Source: Lachnospiraceae bacterium
GTDB taxonomy: Bacteria; Bacillota; Clostridia; Lachnospirales; Lachnospiraceae
Length of the DNA: 36,436 bases
NCBI GenBank assembly: GCA_017458765.1
Contig: JAFSZZ010000138.1
Span: 1 to 36,436, forward strand
Direction of reading: 5' to 3'
In this document: positions 15,618 to 25,788 of the stretch, piece after piece
Position numbering within the stretch: the first letter of the stretch is position 1
Layout of the letters: each line of letters opens with the position of its first letter
The notes under the pieces: model-generated
Database searches by the model: none
Seen by the model: the letters and a program-made list of their open reading frames with translations, nothing else
Told to the model about the DNA's origin: nothing
Position numbers and translations under genes: made by a program

Positions 15618-16464
15618 ATGGGAAAGAAGATCGATTCCGAAGCCGACGGTATGTATTTTATCGAATCGGGTACTGTTGTTATTCTGGACAAAAACAACAG
15701 GCAGATCAATATGCTTCACGTAGGACAGTACTTTGGGGAATATGCTGTTTTGTCCGGGCAGAGACGTCTGTCAACTGTCCGCTCTAAGGGAAGGACCGTT
15801 CTGTACAGGATGGCCGGTAAAGACCTTCTGGATTTTCTGTATAAACACCCGGGTATTGATGACTGTCTCAATATGATCACCGCTTCCTATACAGTATATA
15901 CACCGGCTAAGGAAAAAGGTGTGGTGCGTGAAAAACTTGCACTGTTTTACAGTATGCTGCCGACGGTACTGTGTTCGTTTATCCCTCTTTCTCTGTGGGG
16001 GATCTTTGTGACGGGAACTCTGTTTGCCTTCGGCCTGCTGCCTGCATCAAGACAGTTAAAAGAAGCACAGAAGCGGTATGAGGAAACATCCGAACTCTAT
16101 CCGAAAGGATCTGAAAAATACTTAAGCGCACACGACACGGAAGTCTGGGGACGGATCTCCAACGTCATTCTTCCTGTCATTGTTTTAGCCGTTTCTTCGC
16201 TTACGCTTCGAAGTATCACAGGAAAAAGCTTTATAACGGACCACAGCACTTAACGCAGTGACCACCTTTCTTCCGGCCATAATATTTATCCTTGCAATGT
16301 TTTTAACGATCGCTCTCGGCTCCTCCTGGTCCATGTATGCCATTGTTTTTCCGATTGTGATCGGACTGGCGTCCCATCTGTCAATAAACCCTGCTCTCCT
16401 GATCGGTGCAGTCGCAGGCGCGGGGATCGCAGGTGAAAAGAACTGTGCGTTTATACTAAATGTA
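15618..16464 (+). pseudogene. Relic: truncated cNMP-binding domain joined to broken NhaC-like antiporter
   Basis: The first open stretch (15618-16253, 211 codons) begins inside a cyclic-nucleotide-binding fold: MYFIESGTVVI, then FGEYAVLSGQRRLSTV, which matches the phosphate-binding cassette. It then turns into membrane spans (about residues 112-138 and 186-200) around a LKEAQKRYEETSELYPKGSEKY loop, like an NhaC-type sodium/proton antiporter. The frame ends at TAA 16251-16253. In another frame the similarity goes on through ALNAVTTFLPAIIFILAMF and SSWSMYAIVFPIVIGL to AGAGIAGEKNC near 16445. The intervening antiporter spans are missing and the C-terminus is cut off just before the response-regulator gene. 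The frameshift and deletions indicate a decayed gene; AAAGGAA still precedes the ATG. Confidence 0.6.
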
Positions 16465-17076
16465 TTAAACAAGGTACTTTCTTATATCCCCTCTCTTTTC
16501 AAGCATCAGCTTTTCCTTTACCACTGCAACAAGCTTTTTGGTATAAGGCATGGAAATATAGAGGATATCGCAGATCTCGCTGTCCGAGCGGAATTCCGCC
16601 ATCAGCTCCGCAACCTCACGTTCCCTCTGTGTCAGGGGTTCCGGCAGGGCTTCAAGCATGTATTCGTTGAGCTTCCCTTTATCTTCGATCTCCGAGTAAA
16701 GGTCAAGATAATGCTGTACCCTGGCAAAGAGGACTTTACTCGGGACAGGTTTCTTTAAATAATCCACCACATCCATCTCAAGACCTCTGCATTCGGATAT
16801 CTCATCGGTCATTCCGGTCAAAAATACAACGGGTATCTTCTTAAACTTTTCATTTCCTTTTAATCTGCCAAGCACCTCATAGCCGTCCATCCCGTTCATT
16901 GCGATATCAAGGACGATCAACTGCGGCATTCCGACTCCCACGGCTCTGTTAAGGGCTTCAAGAGCATCTTCGCCGGATGTGAAACCGGTCACGTTATAGA
17001 TTGCCTCCATCTGGCGGACCATAAGGTTTAATGTCTCGACATCATCATCTATTATCATTACGCGTTTTTTACTCAT
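16465..17076 (-). CDS. Response regulator with LuxR-type output domain
   Basis: 203 residues. Receiver domain 1-125: acidic pair DDD at 10-12, phospho-acceptor Asp57 in LIVLDIAMNGMDG, conserved Thr in FLTG and Lys in YLKKPV. A linker leads to a LuxR/GerE-like helix-turn-helix (LTQREREVAELMAEFRSDSEI, then KKLVAVVKEKL). It overlaps the end of the hybrid kinase gene by 8 bp, so the two are translationally coupled and this is the likely terminal acceptor of that phosphorelay. Target genes are unknown; the divergent relic and the T7SS operon are the nearest neighbours downstream. Confidence 0.9.
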   Translation of the reverse strand: MSKKRVMIIDDDVETLNLMVRQMEAIYNVTGFTSGEDALEALNRAVGVGMPQLIVLDIAMNGMDGYEVLGRLKGNEKFKKIPVVFLTGMTDEISECRGLEMDVVDYLKKPVPSKVLFARVQHYLDLYSEIEDKGKLNEYMLEALPEPLTQREREVAELMAEFRSDSEICDILYISMPYTKKLVAVVKEKLMLEKRGDIRKYLV

Positions 17077-19219
17077 GTCCCTTTTCCACCGCCTCCGACA
17101 GTCTCCTTAATCCTTCTCTCACTCTTGCATATTCATCAAGGATTATGGGATTTATCTCTTTTGAAAAATCATCATCATGCCGGATCTCCACAGATTCTGT
17201 CATCTGTGCAAGCAGATGCGCCCCTATACCCCTGGCGATCGACTTGACCGCATGTATCTGCAGGTAGTAATCCTCGTCGTATCCGGACCTGTTTAATCTG
17301 GTGATATTATCATCCGCATACTCATCGAATAACTTAACCCTTGTCATGAATTCTTCCGCATTTCCGGCATTGTTTTCCATAGCGTAATTAAGATCGATAC
17401 CGTACGGCATGAATTTCTTCCTGTAGCTTTCGATCCTTTCAAGAGTAAGCCCGTCCTCCTGCTCGGTCTTAATGGTCACCACCTTATCGGGAATAAAACG
17501 GACTATCGTATCAAGCAGATCCCCGGCATTTACCGGTTTAGGAAGGAATTCCGCAAACCCCTGAGACAGCAGCCGTTCCCTCACACCGTCCATTATATCC
17601 GCGGTAAGTACTATTACAGGAGTCTTAAAATCGGGATATTCCGCCTTTATCTTCTCAAGAGTCTCAGCACCGTCCATATTCGGCATCCTTAAATCCATAA
17701 GGATAAGGTCGTATTCCCTTATATCTATCATCTCAATAGCTTCGAAACCACTCTCTACATCATCTATATGTATAAGGGACGGCTCCAGAAAAAGCCTTAT
17801 GACTTTACGGTTAAACTGATTATCATCGACGACCAGTATCCTTGCATCGGGTGCGATGAACTGATCCTTAAGCCTTTTCTTTCCGGAGGTCTCCGCTTCT
17901 TTTGCTTCTTTTTCAATGATCTCTTCCTTATCGGAATACTCTTTAAGCGGCAGGTTTACCGTAAAAACTGTACCTTCATCTATAACACTCTCACACCTTA
18001 CAGATCCTTCCATCGCATCAACGAGTTCCTTGACGATCGCAAGACCAAGTCCGCTTCCGCTGGTTTCCTTATAAATCTCCTGAACTCCTCTCTCAAAGGG
18101 CTTGAATATCTTTTCGACAAATTCCGGAGCAATGCCTACACCCGTATCCCCTACTTCAATGATAAGATCTCCTTTCCATCCTACATTCAGGCTTACTTTT
18201 CCCTTCTTTGTATACTTGATCGCATTGGACAGGAGGTTATTTATAATCTTACGTATGATGTCTGCATCCCCCAGAAGATATCCGGGAACGCTGTCATCGA
18301 TCTTGTGATCGAAATCAAGTCCGGCTTTGTCCGCATGCGGCTGCCACATCATCACGGTCTCGTCAAAAAAATGCCTTACATTAATGGGCTGGTCAAGAAG
18401 ATCCATCTTACCGACTTCTATCTTTGTAAGATCGAGCATATCATCGATAAGAGAGAGCAGTATCTTTCCCGAAACATTGCTGTCATTTACCCATTCCCTG
18501 ATCTTTGCGGATGATGTGTTCGTAACGATCATCTCGTTCATTGCCATCATCGTGTTAAGCGGCGTCCTTATATCATGGCTCATCTTGGCAAGAAAATCGC
18601 TTTTAGCCTTATTTGCTTCCTCGGCGGCAAGGATGGCCTCATTAAGCTTTAGCTGATTTTTCCTGTATACGCGTATCTGAAAATACATGGTGACCGCAAG
18701 AGAGATGGAAACTATTGTCTCGCATACAATGGCATCCATGATATATACTTCCTTACTTGCGTTCATCTTAACAGACATCGGGTTATAGTAAGTATGCAGG
18801 CTCAGCGCGGCATACCACGCAAGTTCGAATATGACCAGTACCGCCATGGTTACGCCGTTTAAAAGAAAAGCCGTAAATACAACGGCAAATACGAAGAAAA
18901 ACGGAACCCCGGCATAAAAACCACCGCTCGCAAGATATATAACGGTGAACAGACCGATGAATATGATAAGCACGGTAAGGACCATCGCTCTTTTGTAATT
19001 TCCGGTTTTTCTTGTATAGATGATCAGCGCCAACGAAATGAAAACCCCTGACAGGCACTCAAAAAACGGCTGCAGCCTGAAACCGAACAGCAGATTATAT
19101 AAGGCGACCACGGCACTTACGGTCATCCCGCAAACTGCAAGGATGTTAAATGCCGCTACCTGTATCTCGCTTCCCTCCGGAACGATAAGTTCCCTTAGTT
19201 TTGTAAGATAATTTTTCAT
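17069..19219 (-). CDS. Hybrid sensor histidine kinase (HisKA-HATPase-REC-HPt)
   Basis: 716 residues. Six hydrophobic segments occupy about 20-185, with little outside the membrane, so it may sense a membrane state or small ligand. HisKA has FLAKMSHDIRTPLNT with His215. The HATPase has N-box NNLLSNAIKYT, GDTGVGIAP and GSGLGLAIV. A receiver follows, with Asp509 in LILMDLRMPNMDG and Lys561 in PKPV. A C-terminal HPt module holds His656 (IHAVKSIARGIGA). All steps of a His-Asp-His-Asp relay are present together with the coupled response regulator. The start lies 47 bp after the PEGA-protein gene. Confidence 0.93.
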   Translation of the reverse strand: MKNYLTKLRELIVPEGSEIQVAAFNILAVCGMTVSAVVALYNLLFGFRLQPFFECLSGVFISLALIIYTRKTGNYKRAMVLTVLIIFIGLFTVIYLASGGFYAGVPFFFVFAVVFTAFLLNGVTMAVLVIFELAWYAALSLHTYYNPMSVKMNASKEVYIMDAIVCETIVSISLAVTMYFQIRVYRKNQLKLNEAILAAEEANKAKSDFLAKMSHDIRTPLNTMMAMNEMIVTNTSSAKIREWVNDSNVSGKILLSLIDDMLDLTKIEVGKMDLLDQPINVRHFFDETVMMWQPHADKAGLDFDHKIDDSVPGYLLGDADIIRKIINNLLSNAIKYTKKGKVSLNVGWKGDLIIEVGDTGVGIAPEFVEKIFKPFERGVQEIYKETSGSGLGLAIVKELVDAMEGSVRCESVIDEGTVFTVNLPLKEYSDKEEIIEKEAKEAETSGKKRLKDQFIAPDARILVVDDNQFNRKVIRLFLEPSLIHIDDVESGFEAIEMIDIREYDLILMDLRMPNMDGAETLEKIKAEYPDFKTPVIVLTADIMDGVRERLLSQGFAEFLPKPVNAGDLLDTIVRFIPDKVVTIKTEQEDGLTLERIESYRKKFMPYGIDLNYAMENNAGNAEEFMTRVKLFDEYADDNITRLNRSGYDEDYYLQIHAVKSIARGIGAHLLAQMTESVEIRHDDDFSKEINPIILDEYARVREGLRRLSEAVEKGHE

Positions 19220-19266
19220 GTCAGGCTCCCAAACCCTCTCTTACACTGCCGGCAGATCTCCCGGTC

Positions 19267-20688
19267 TTATTCCTGCGTTAACGCCGAGAAGCTGAAAGTC
19301 ACGTCGTTTCCGTCATTTCCTATATTTACCGTATAACTCCTCGTTTTATACCCGTCTTTGCTCAATGTGATGACATGTGAGCCTGTTACCTTCCCGGTGC
19401 TTACGGGTGCTATGCCCACATAGTTCCCGTCAAGGTATACTTCGACTCCTGCCGGCTGTTCTATATGTATCTTCTGTATCCCCGATATCACGGGAACAGA
19501 GGTACTCGTTGAAGAAGATGAACCCGATCCGTTCTGCTGCGTTATCACGGTACCTGTATTTGTTGAAGACAGCTCGTTCCCGCTCACGATCTCTGTTGAC
19601 GAAGAACTTGTGGAAAAACTCGATGAGCTTGATGAACTCGATGATGAACTTGAAGTATCCTCTCTCTCTTCATCCATCGTTATATCTATCTCCGCATAAT
19701 CGGAACCGACCCTTATGTTTGAATTTATGGTATCATATCCGGCACATTCAACCCTTATCGCATGTACGCCGAACTCGAGAGGTACCCTCTCTTCAAAATC
19801 GGTTATCTCATCATCTATATACAGTCTGGCATAATCGGGTTCTATCTTGAACAGTATGTGCCCGATCGCCACTTCTTCTATCTCTATCTTCGACAGATCG
19901 ATCGATGTTTCCTTATCCCGTGCTATCGTTACATCTTCCTGTCCGGCATAACCCCTGTTGGTCACCTTGACCGTATATTTTCCTTCACCCACGGGGATCA
20001 GCATATCCTCGGTTATGGGCTTTATTATCTCCTGTCCTATCTCGATCCATCCGCCCACAAAATAAGTATCGTTAAGGACTCTTAAATACCCGTGTCCCTT
20101 ATCCACAATGACCGACAGTACCTGCTTATCGATCCCGCGGACTATAAGCCGGTCCATATCCGTCACATCCATGATCTCTATTTCCTTATCCTGTGAAAAT
20201 ATCTTAAGATCATTCGTGAAACTGAACGCCTCGTCACCGATCATCATGACCTTTTTATGCTCATCGAATGAAAATCTTGTAACATCGGTATAAGTCCATA
20301 TCTTATCGGATATCTTAAGACCGCTTAACTTCCTTGTGGCCTTTGAGTAATACAGTTCAAATATCTGCCCCGGCATGATCTGCGGCAGAGTCATCGCATC
20401 TCCGTGACGACCTTCTATCTTAACCCCGCTCTCATACGGAAGTTCATATACCTTGCCTGTGGAAACATCCTGAAAACTCATGAACCTGTCTTCTTCGTTT
20501 ATATCAAGCAGAAGTCCGTGTATGCCTTCCTCTCTGCCCTCCGGGATCTCAGTGGAAGCTTCCTCCTGCTCCGTCTCCTGTTCAACCCTGTCCACAGCCT
20601 TCTGTCTGGCATATTCCATTATGATAAGATAACAGGCCACAAACATTATAAAGATTATAACGCATATGGGTACTATGGCTCTTCTCAT
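19267..20688 (-). CDS. Membrane-anchored PEGA-domain surface protein
   Basis: 473 residues. An N-terminal membrane anchor (about 5-25) is followed by an acidic linker, a beta-rich domain (about 55-210), and PEGA-like repeats: one around KYTVKVTNRGYAGQEDVTI, a second with ARLYIDDEITDF and GVHAIRVECAGYDTI, and, after a poly-serine linker (about 345-400), a third with AGVEVYLDGNYVGIAP and GSHVITLSKDGYKTRSYTV. PEGA repeats are small extracytoplasmic beta units often linked to surface proteins or sensing. The start overlaps the CCA-enzyme stop by 4 bp (ATGA), and the two-component genes follow, so it could be an accessory of that sensor. Exact role unknown. Confidence 0.8.
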   Translation of the reverse strand: MRRAIVPICVIIFIMFVACYLIIMEYARQKAVDRVEQETEQEEASTEIPEGREEGIHGLLLDINEEDRFMSFQDVSTGKVYELPYESGVKIEGRHGDAMTLPQIMPGQIFELYYSKATRKLSGLKISDKIWTYTDVTRFSFDEHKKVMMIGDEAFSFTNDLKIFSQDKEIEIMDVTDMDRLIVRGIDKQVLSVIVDKGHGYLRVLNDTYFVGGWIEIGQEIIKPITEDMLIPVGEGKYTVKVTNRGYAGQEDVTIARDKETSIDLSKIEIEEVAIGHILFKIEPDYARLYIDDEITDFEERVPLEFGVHAIRVECAGYDTINSNIRVGSDYAEIDITMDEEREDTSSSSSSSSSSSSFSTSSSSTEIVSGNELSSTNTGTVITQQNGSGSSSSTSTSVPVISGIQKIHIEQPAGVEVYLDGNYVGIAPVSTGKVTGSHVITLSKDGYKTRSYTVNIGNDGNDVTFSFSALTQE

Positions 20689-22055
20689 GAAAACTCTTCC
20701 TTATATATATTGATAACCCTCTCTGTAAGATATTCCTTCGTATTATGCTCCGGAACATCAAGTACTTCATCAAAAAGTCTGTTAAGTATTTCTCCAAGCT
20801 TTGGACCCGGCTTTATACCAAGTTCCATAAGATCGGAACCGGTCAGGGCAAGCTCCTTTATCGACAGGCAGTCACCGCGCTTTATTATCCTGTTGTATAT
20901 CTCTTCGCACTCATCGATATCCTTAAGTTTCTCTTCCCGGTACATAAGACTCTGTGCGCAGATATCACATCGCCTTACGATAAACCAGAGCGGCATGAGC
21001 TCTTTTGAGATAAGTACTATGGTCTGCCTTACTCTTGCCTCCGTCAGCTTTTTCCTGTGATCATGATATCTGACCAGTCTCTTTACCTTATTTAAAGTAT
21101 CATTATCGTACTTAAGCCTGTGCATTACCTCTGAAGTTATACCTTCACTGAAGGCGGAATGACCTTTAAAATGTTCTCGACCGTCTTCATCCGTGGTCTT
21201 GGCGGCAGGTTTGCCGGAATCATGCAAAAGCATTGTCAGCCTTATGATCTTTATGTCGTTCTCAGACAGGTTTTCATCAAACCTGACCGAATTTTTAAGT
21301 GCTTCTATCGTATGGATCCCTACACTGTACATATGGTGCGGCGTATTCTGCGAAGTTTCCATCATCAGGTCGAACTCCGGAAGTATCACCCCTGTTACTC
21401 CCGTCTCATACAGGGTAAGAAGCTTCTCCGGATTCTTTGACATAAGGAGCTTCTGCAGTTCCATCCTGATCCTCTCCGCACTGATCTTACTTAGATTGGG
21501 AGCCAGTTCCTCTACCGCTTTCAGGGTTTTCTCATCTATTTCATAATCAAGCTGTGCCGCAAATCTTACTGCCCGAAGTATCCTTAGAGCATCCTCATTA
21601 AACCGGTCGGCCGGTTCTCCCACGGCCCTTATCTTTTTTCTTTTGATATCCGAAAGCCCGTCGAAGAGATCCACGATCCCCTTCTCATCATTATATGCCA
21701 TCGCGTTGATGGTAAAGTCACGCCTCTTTAAGTCTTCTTCAAGACTTGCGGTGAAGGTCACCTGCTTCGGATGTCTTGAATCCTCATATGCTCCGTCGAT
21801 ACGATATGTTGTAACCTCAAATCCGTCGTTACCCAACATTATTGTAACGGTTCCGTGCTGTATGCCGGTGTCGATCGTACGTCTGAACAGCGATTTTACC
21901 TGTATTGGCGTGGCAGATGTAGTAATATCCCAGTCGTTCGGTTCCTTACCCAACAAACAATCCCGTACGCATCCGCCCACGGCATAAGCCTCGAAGCCCT
22001 CATCTGTGAGTTTATTGATGATAAGCCTGACCTTATCCGGCAGTTCTATATGCAT
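20685..22055 (-). CDS. cca: CCA tRNA nucleotidyltransferase with HD domain
   Basis: About 456 residues from ATG 22055. An upstream ATG at 22094 would add 13 residues, but it has AGAGGAA directly against it, while the inner ATG has AAAGGA at good spacing and begins with the usual MHIELP. It adds or repairs the 3'-CCA of tRNAs. Motifs: YAVGGCVRDCLLG (nucleotide-binding turn), DWDITTSA (catalytic Asp pair), RRDFTINAMA, a DALRILRAVRFA helix, and an HD-type LLHDSGKP. It lies 69 bp downstream of ackA and overlaps the PEGA gene by 4 bp. Confidence 0.93.
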   Translation of the reverse strand: MHIELPDKVRLIINKLTDEGFEAYAVGGCVRDCLLGKEPNDWDITTSATPIQVKSLFRRTIDTGIQHGTVTIMLGNDGFEVTTYRIDGAYEDSRHPKQVTFTASLEEDLKRRDFTINAMAYNDEKGIVDLFDGLSDIKRKKIRAVGEPADRFNEDALRILRAVRFAAQLDYEIDEKTLKAVEELAPNLSKISAERIRMELQKLLMSKNPEKLLTLYETGVTGVILPEFDLMMETSQNTPHHMYSVGIHTIEALKNSVRFDENLSENDIKIIRLTMLLHDSGKPAAKTTDEDGREHFKGHSAFSEGITSEVMHRLKYDNDTLNKVKRLVRYHDHRKKLTEARVRQTIVLISKELMPLWFIVRRCDICAQSLMYREEKLKDIDECEEIYNRIIKRGDCLSIKELALTGSDLMELGIKPGPKLGEILNRLFDEVLDVPEHNTKEYLTERVINIYKEEFS

Positions 22056-22124
22056 ACGGGATCCTTTTATATTATCGTTGTCGATTATTTCCATTTCCTC
22101 TGCTGTCTTCCCGGACCGGATCTG

Positions 22125-23318
22125 TTATCCGACCAGCTTTACAGTCTCTCTTGCGATCGCAAGTTCTTCGTTCGTCGGGATCACAAGCACGCTCACCTTT
22201 GCTCCGTCGGGTGAGATCACTGCTTCTTCTCCTCTTATATTGTTCTTATCCTTATCAACTCCTGTACCAAGGTATCCGAGATACTCTCCTATCATCTGAC
22301 GGACTTCTATATTGTTCTCTCCGACACCTGCGGTAAATACTATCGCATCCACTCCGTTCATTGCCGCAGCATACGAACCTATATACTTCGCCACCCTGTA
22401 CGAATATGCCTCCAGTGTAGTCTTAGCCTGCTCGTTTCCTTCGTGTGCGGCCTCTCCGAGATCCCTGAAATCGCTTGATACTCCGGACATACCGAGCACA
22501 CCCGATTTCTTGTTGAGGATATTGAGCATCTCGTCTATGGTCAGCTTTTCCTTATTGCTGATGAACTGCAGGATCGCGGGATCTAAGTTTCCGCTCCTCG
22601 TCCCCATGAACAATCCTTCAAGCGGTGTAAGTCCCATGCTCGTATCAACACATTTACCGTTCTTTACCGCGCTTATGCTCGCTCCGTTTCCAAGATGGCA
22701 TACGATGACCTTAAGATCATTTATATCCCTTCCCAGGAATTCCGCAGCCCTCTTTGATACATATTCATGGCTTGTTCCGTGGAACCCGTATCTCCTGACC
22801 TTGTATTTCTCATAATACTCATACGGGATACCGTAAAGGTAAGCTTTCTTGGGCATGGTCTGATGAAACGCCGTATCAAACACGGCAACCATCGGCACAT
22901 TCGGCATTATCTTCTGACATGAACGGATGCCTATAAGGTTTGCCGGATTGTGTAAGGGTGCCAGATCGTTGCATTCCTCTATCGCCTTTATGACCTTTTC
23001 GTCTATTATCGTTGCGGATGAAAAACTCTCTCCGCCATGGACTATCCTGTGTCCTACCGCACCTATCTCATCAAGGGATGAAATTACTCCGTTTTCCTTA
23101 TCGATAAGACTCTCTATCACAAGCTTTACGGCTTCTGTGTGATCTGGCATGTCTGCCTGCTTCTTTATCTTATCCTTTCCCTCGGGCTGATATGTCACCA
23201 TACCCCCGTCTATCCCTATCCTTTCGCATAACCCCTTCGCCAGTACCTCCTCCGTATCGGAATCGATGAGCTGGAATTTAAGGGATGAACTTCCGCAGTT
23301 TATGACCAAAACCTTCAT
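22125..23318 (-). CDS. ackA: Acetate kinase
   Basis: 397 residues, full length for the family. It converts acetyl phosphate plus ADP to acetate plus ATP, the energy-yielding end of mixed-acid fermentation. It starts with [17 protein letters not shown] (signature 1), has [27 protein letters not shown] (signature 2 with the catalytic residues), HLGNGASI and [15 protein letters not shown] precedes the start. The usual partner pta (phosphotransacetylase) is not next to it. It sits between proS and cca on the same strand. Confidence 0.97.
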   Translation of the reverse strand: MKVLVINCGSSSLKFQLIDSDTEEVLAKGLCERIGIDGGMVTYQPEGKDKIKKQADMPDHTEAVKLVIESLIDKENGVISSLDEIGAVGHRIVHGGESFSSATIIDEKVIKAIEECNDLAPLHNPANLIGIRSCQKIMPNVPMVAVFDTAFHQTMPKKAYLYGIPYEYYEKYKVRRYGFHGTSHEYVSKRAAEFLGRDINDLKVIVCHLGNGASISAVKNGKCVDTSMGLTPLEGLFMGTRSGNLDPAILQFISNKEKLTIDEMLNILNKKSGVLGMSGVSSDFRDLGEAAHEGNEQAKTTLEAYSYRVAKYIGSYAAAMNGVDAIVFTAGVGENNIEVRQMIGEYLGYLGTGVDKDKNNIRGEEAVISPDGAKVSVLVIPTNEELAIARETVKLVG

Positions 23319-23389
23319 TTTTCTTACCTTCTCTCTTCTTATTATATTAATAACATTTCTTCCTTTTGCCGGATGATCCTAAGCCTGTC

Positions 23390-24823
23390 TTAATAAGCCT
23401 TGCCCCAGTAAACCATCTTCTTGGCGGCCTTTCCGCAGCAGACACAGGTATCCGCAAGCTGCTCCTGCTCAAACGGCATACAGCGGCTCGTTACCGCAAG
23501 CTCTTCCTTTATCGCATCCTCACAAGCCTGATCACCGCACCACATAGCCTTTACAAAACCGGTCTCTTCGGCAAACAGCCTTCTGAACTCACTCATATCC
23601 TTGGCAACAAAGGTATGTTTTTCCCTGTGTTCTCTTGCTCTCTCAAGCATCTCGACCTGCATCCTGTCAAGGAGCTCCGTGACCTTTGCCTCTAACTCGT
23701 TAAACGAAACCTCGGTCTTCTCCCTTGTATCGCGGCGGCAGAGAACACATTTTCCGGCTTCAAGGTCCTTGGGTCCTATCTCAACACGAAGAGGGATTCC
23801 TCTCATTTCCTGCTCTGAGAATTTCCATCCGGGACTCTTATCCGTATCGTCTATATCTGCCCTGCACACCTTCTTAAGTCCGGCACAGAGTTCTTCGGCC
23901 TTTTCAAGCACTCCCTCCTTCTTCTGCTGGATGGGTATCACCATAACCTGAGTCGGTGCGATCTTAGGAGGCAGGCACAGACCGGAATTATCACCATGGA
24001 CCATGATAACGGCACCGATAAGCCTTGTTGTCGTACCCCATGAAGTCTGATGAACATACTTAAGAGTATTGTTCTTATCCGTATACTGTATCTCGAACGC
24101 TTTGGCAAATCCGTCTCCGAAATTGTGGCTGGTACCGGACTGCAGCGCCTTACCGTCATGCATGAGTGCCTCTATCGTATAGGTGGCCTCGGCTCCCGCG
24201 AACTTCTCCTTATCCGTCTTGCGTCCTTTTATAACGGGGATCGCCAGAACCTGCTCACAGAAATCCGCATATACGTTGAGCATCTGAAGAGTCCTCTCTT
24301 CGGCTTCTTCTGCGGTCGCATGTGCGGTGTGGCCTTCCTGCCATAAGAACTCACGGCTCCTTAAGAAGGGCCTTGTTTCCTTCTCCCAGCGCACTACCGA
24401 ACACCACTGGTTGCAGACCTGGGGAAGATCCCTGTAACTGTGCACCGTGTTTTTATAATAATCGCAGAAGAGAGTTTCCGAGGTGGGACGCACGCACAGC
24501 CTCTCCTGAAGCGGCTGCATCCCGCCGTGGGTTACCCATGCAACCTCCGGCGCAAACCCTTCCACATGATCCTTTTCCTTATTTAATAAGCTCTCGGGGA
24601 TGAACAGGGGAAGATAAACATTCTTAACCCCGGTCGCCTTGAACCTCTCGTCCATCTGGCTCTGTATCAGCTCCCAGATGGCATAACCCGCAGGCCTTAT
24701 GACCATACAGCCCTTTACCGAAGTGTAATCAAGCAGTTCTGCCTTCTTTACAACATCCGTGTACCACTGGGCAAAATCATCCTCCATCGCGGTGATCGCT
24801 TCGACAAGCTTCTTCTCAGCCAT
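23390..24823 (-). CDS. proS: Prolyl-tRNA synthetase, short (type 3) form
   Basis: About 477 residues, the short archaeal/eukaryotic-like form without the bacterial INS editing domain. It attaches proline to tRNA-Pro. Class II signatures include [12 protein letters not shown], the [10 protein letters not shown] and [23 protein letters not shown] segments (motif 2), and [20 protein letters not shown] (motif 3). The C-terminal zinc-ribbon-like part has [16 protein letters not shown] and CVCCGKA cysteine pairs and ends in the typical WGKAY. The ATG at 24823 is preferred: AAGGAG is about 9 nt upstream of it and only 3 nt from the ATG at 24829. No T-box leader is seen. Confidence 0.96.
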   Translation of the reverse strand: MAEKKLVEAITAMEDDFAQWYTDVVKKAELLDYTSVKGCMVIRPAGYAIWELIQSQMDERFKATGVKNVYLPLFIPESLLNKEKDHVEGFAPEVAWVTHGGMQPLQERLCVRPTSETLFCDYYKNTVHSYRDLPQVCNQWCSVVRWEKETRPFLRSREFLWQEGHTAHATAEEAEERTLQMLNVYADFCEQVLAIPVIKGRKTDKEKFAGAEATYTIEALMHDGKALQSGTSHNFGDGFAKAFEIQYTDKNNTLKYVHQTSWGTTTRLIGAVIMVHGDNSGLCLPPKIAPTQVMVIPIQQKKEGVLEKAEELCAGLKKVCRADIDDTDKSPGWKFSEQEMRGIPLRVEIGPKDLEAGKCVLCRRDTREKTEVSFNELEAKVTELLDRMQVEMLERAREHREKHTFVAKDMSEFRRLFAEETGFVKAMWCGDQACEDAIKEELAVTSRCMPFEQEQLADTCVCCGKAAKKMVYWGKAY

Positions 24824-24862
24824 TTTCATAATCTCCTTACATTAGAATAAATCCATTATATG

Positions 24863-24891
24863 ATTGTATAAAATATAGATGTTTTATGCAA
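24863..24891 (-). promoter_or_regulatory. Promoter of proS
   Basis: On the minus strand TTGCAT and TACAAT are separated by exactly 17 bp, about 40 bp before the proS start. The -35 box lies right at the end of the preceding rluA-like gene, so proS is probably transcribed from its own promoter. Confidence 0.6.
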
Positions 24892-24895
24892 GTGC

Positions 24896-25603
24896 TTAAG
24901 TTATTTGATCATCTGTTACCGTCTCTTCATCCTGCTTATCGGTAGAATCCCAAAAAGAGTCACCGTCCTTTCGGATATCAAGTTCAAAATCCATCCTTTT
25001 ACCCGTGCTCGGATGCTCAAAGCTTAAACGATATGCGCACAGCCTTATACTCCTGTCGGGTTCCGCCGTTTTTGCTCCGTATTTTACATCACCAACTATC
25101 GGGTGTCCCGCATGCGACAGCTGTGCCCTTATCTGATGGAACCGTCCCGTCATAAGTTCTATATCCAGCAATGTTATTTCCTTATCCCTGTTTATGCCGG
25201 TCACTGTATACGAAAGTATTGCCTTCTTTGCGTCCTTTGTCCCTTTTGCAACTACTTTGGCTGTATTTTCTTTTGTTTTTATCAGATGATCTTCAAGCAC
25301 CTTCCTTTCATGAGTCTCTATAATGCCTTCAACAACGGCATAGTAATGTTTGTCAAAAATGCCCTCTCTTACCTGTCTGCTCAGTTTTCCCGCAGCCTTT
25401 TCATTGACCGCAAAGACAACTATCCCCTTAACCGGCTGGTCAAGACGATGTATCACTCCCAGATAGGAACCGCCGTTTTTTGCATGCAGGTGGTTTTTCA
25501 GTTCACTCACCATATCCTTCTGCGTGATACTGCTTGTCTGGACCGGCATTCCAGCAGGTTTTTCAACCACAATGATATCTTTATCTTCATATAATATATT
25601 CAT
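24896..25603 (-). CDS. RluA-family RNA pseudouridine synthase
   Basis: 235 residues, without an N-terminal S4 domain. It begins directly with the catalytic domain (NILYEDKDIIVVEKPAGMPVQ). Motif II is GVIHRLDQPVKGIVVFA, with the catalytic Asp in RLD, followed by KHYYAVVEG and the TGRFHQIRAQLSHAGHPIVGD segment that binds the RNA substrate. Enzymes of this family turn uridine into pseudouridine in rRNA or tRNA; the exact site cannot be read from sequence. It starts 185 bp from the divergent carboxypeptidase gene. The C-terminus is acidic and shows no extra domain. Confidence 0.93.
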   Translation of the reverse strand: MNILYEDKDIIVVEKPAGMPVQTSSITQKDMVSELKNHLHAKNGGSYLGVIHRLDQPVKGIVVFAVNEKAAGKLSRQVREGIFDKHYYAVVEGIIETHERKVLEDHLIKTKENTAKVVAKGTKDAKKAILSYTVTGINRDKEITLLDIELMTGRFHQIRAQLSHAGHPIVGDVKYGAKTAEPDRSIRLCAYRLSFEHPSTGKRMDFELDIRKDGDSFWDSTDKQDEETVTDDQIT

Positions 25604-25744
25604 TTTCGTATTTTTCCTCAGATCATTTAAGAAGATCGAACATGATCATCGTTTCCGTTTACCGTTACCCGTTCATAACAGATACTGTCCCGTTTTGATC
25701 CATACAATATATAGTATCTTCTATAGATTTATTGGCACATGCTG

Positions 25745-25753
25745 TGGTATAAT
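25745..25753 (+). promoter_or_regulatory. Extended -10 promoter of the first carboxypeptidase gene
   Basis: TGGTATAAT is a perfect TATAAT box with the TGN extension, 35 bp before the ATG at 25789. No good -35 box is seen at 16-18 bp, which is common for extended -10 promoters. The leader has no clear Shine-Dalgarno sequence. Confidence 0.55.
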
Positions 25754-25788
25754 GATTACTCACTACATATATAATTTACTCTGATACC

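Noticed and set aside
16258..16758. Plus-strand coding region of 166 codons
   Set aside because: Its first third is the antiporter relic, and the rest is the antisense of the response-regulator gene.
24830..24895. T-box leader in front of proS
   Set aside because: The gap is only about 70 bp and shows a simple promoter; there is no room for a specifier loop and antiterminator.
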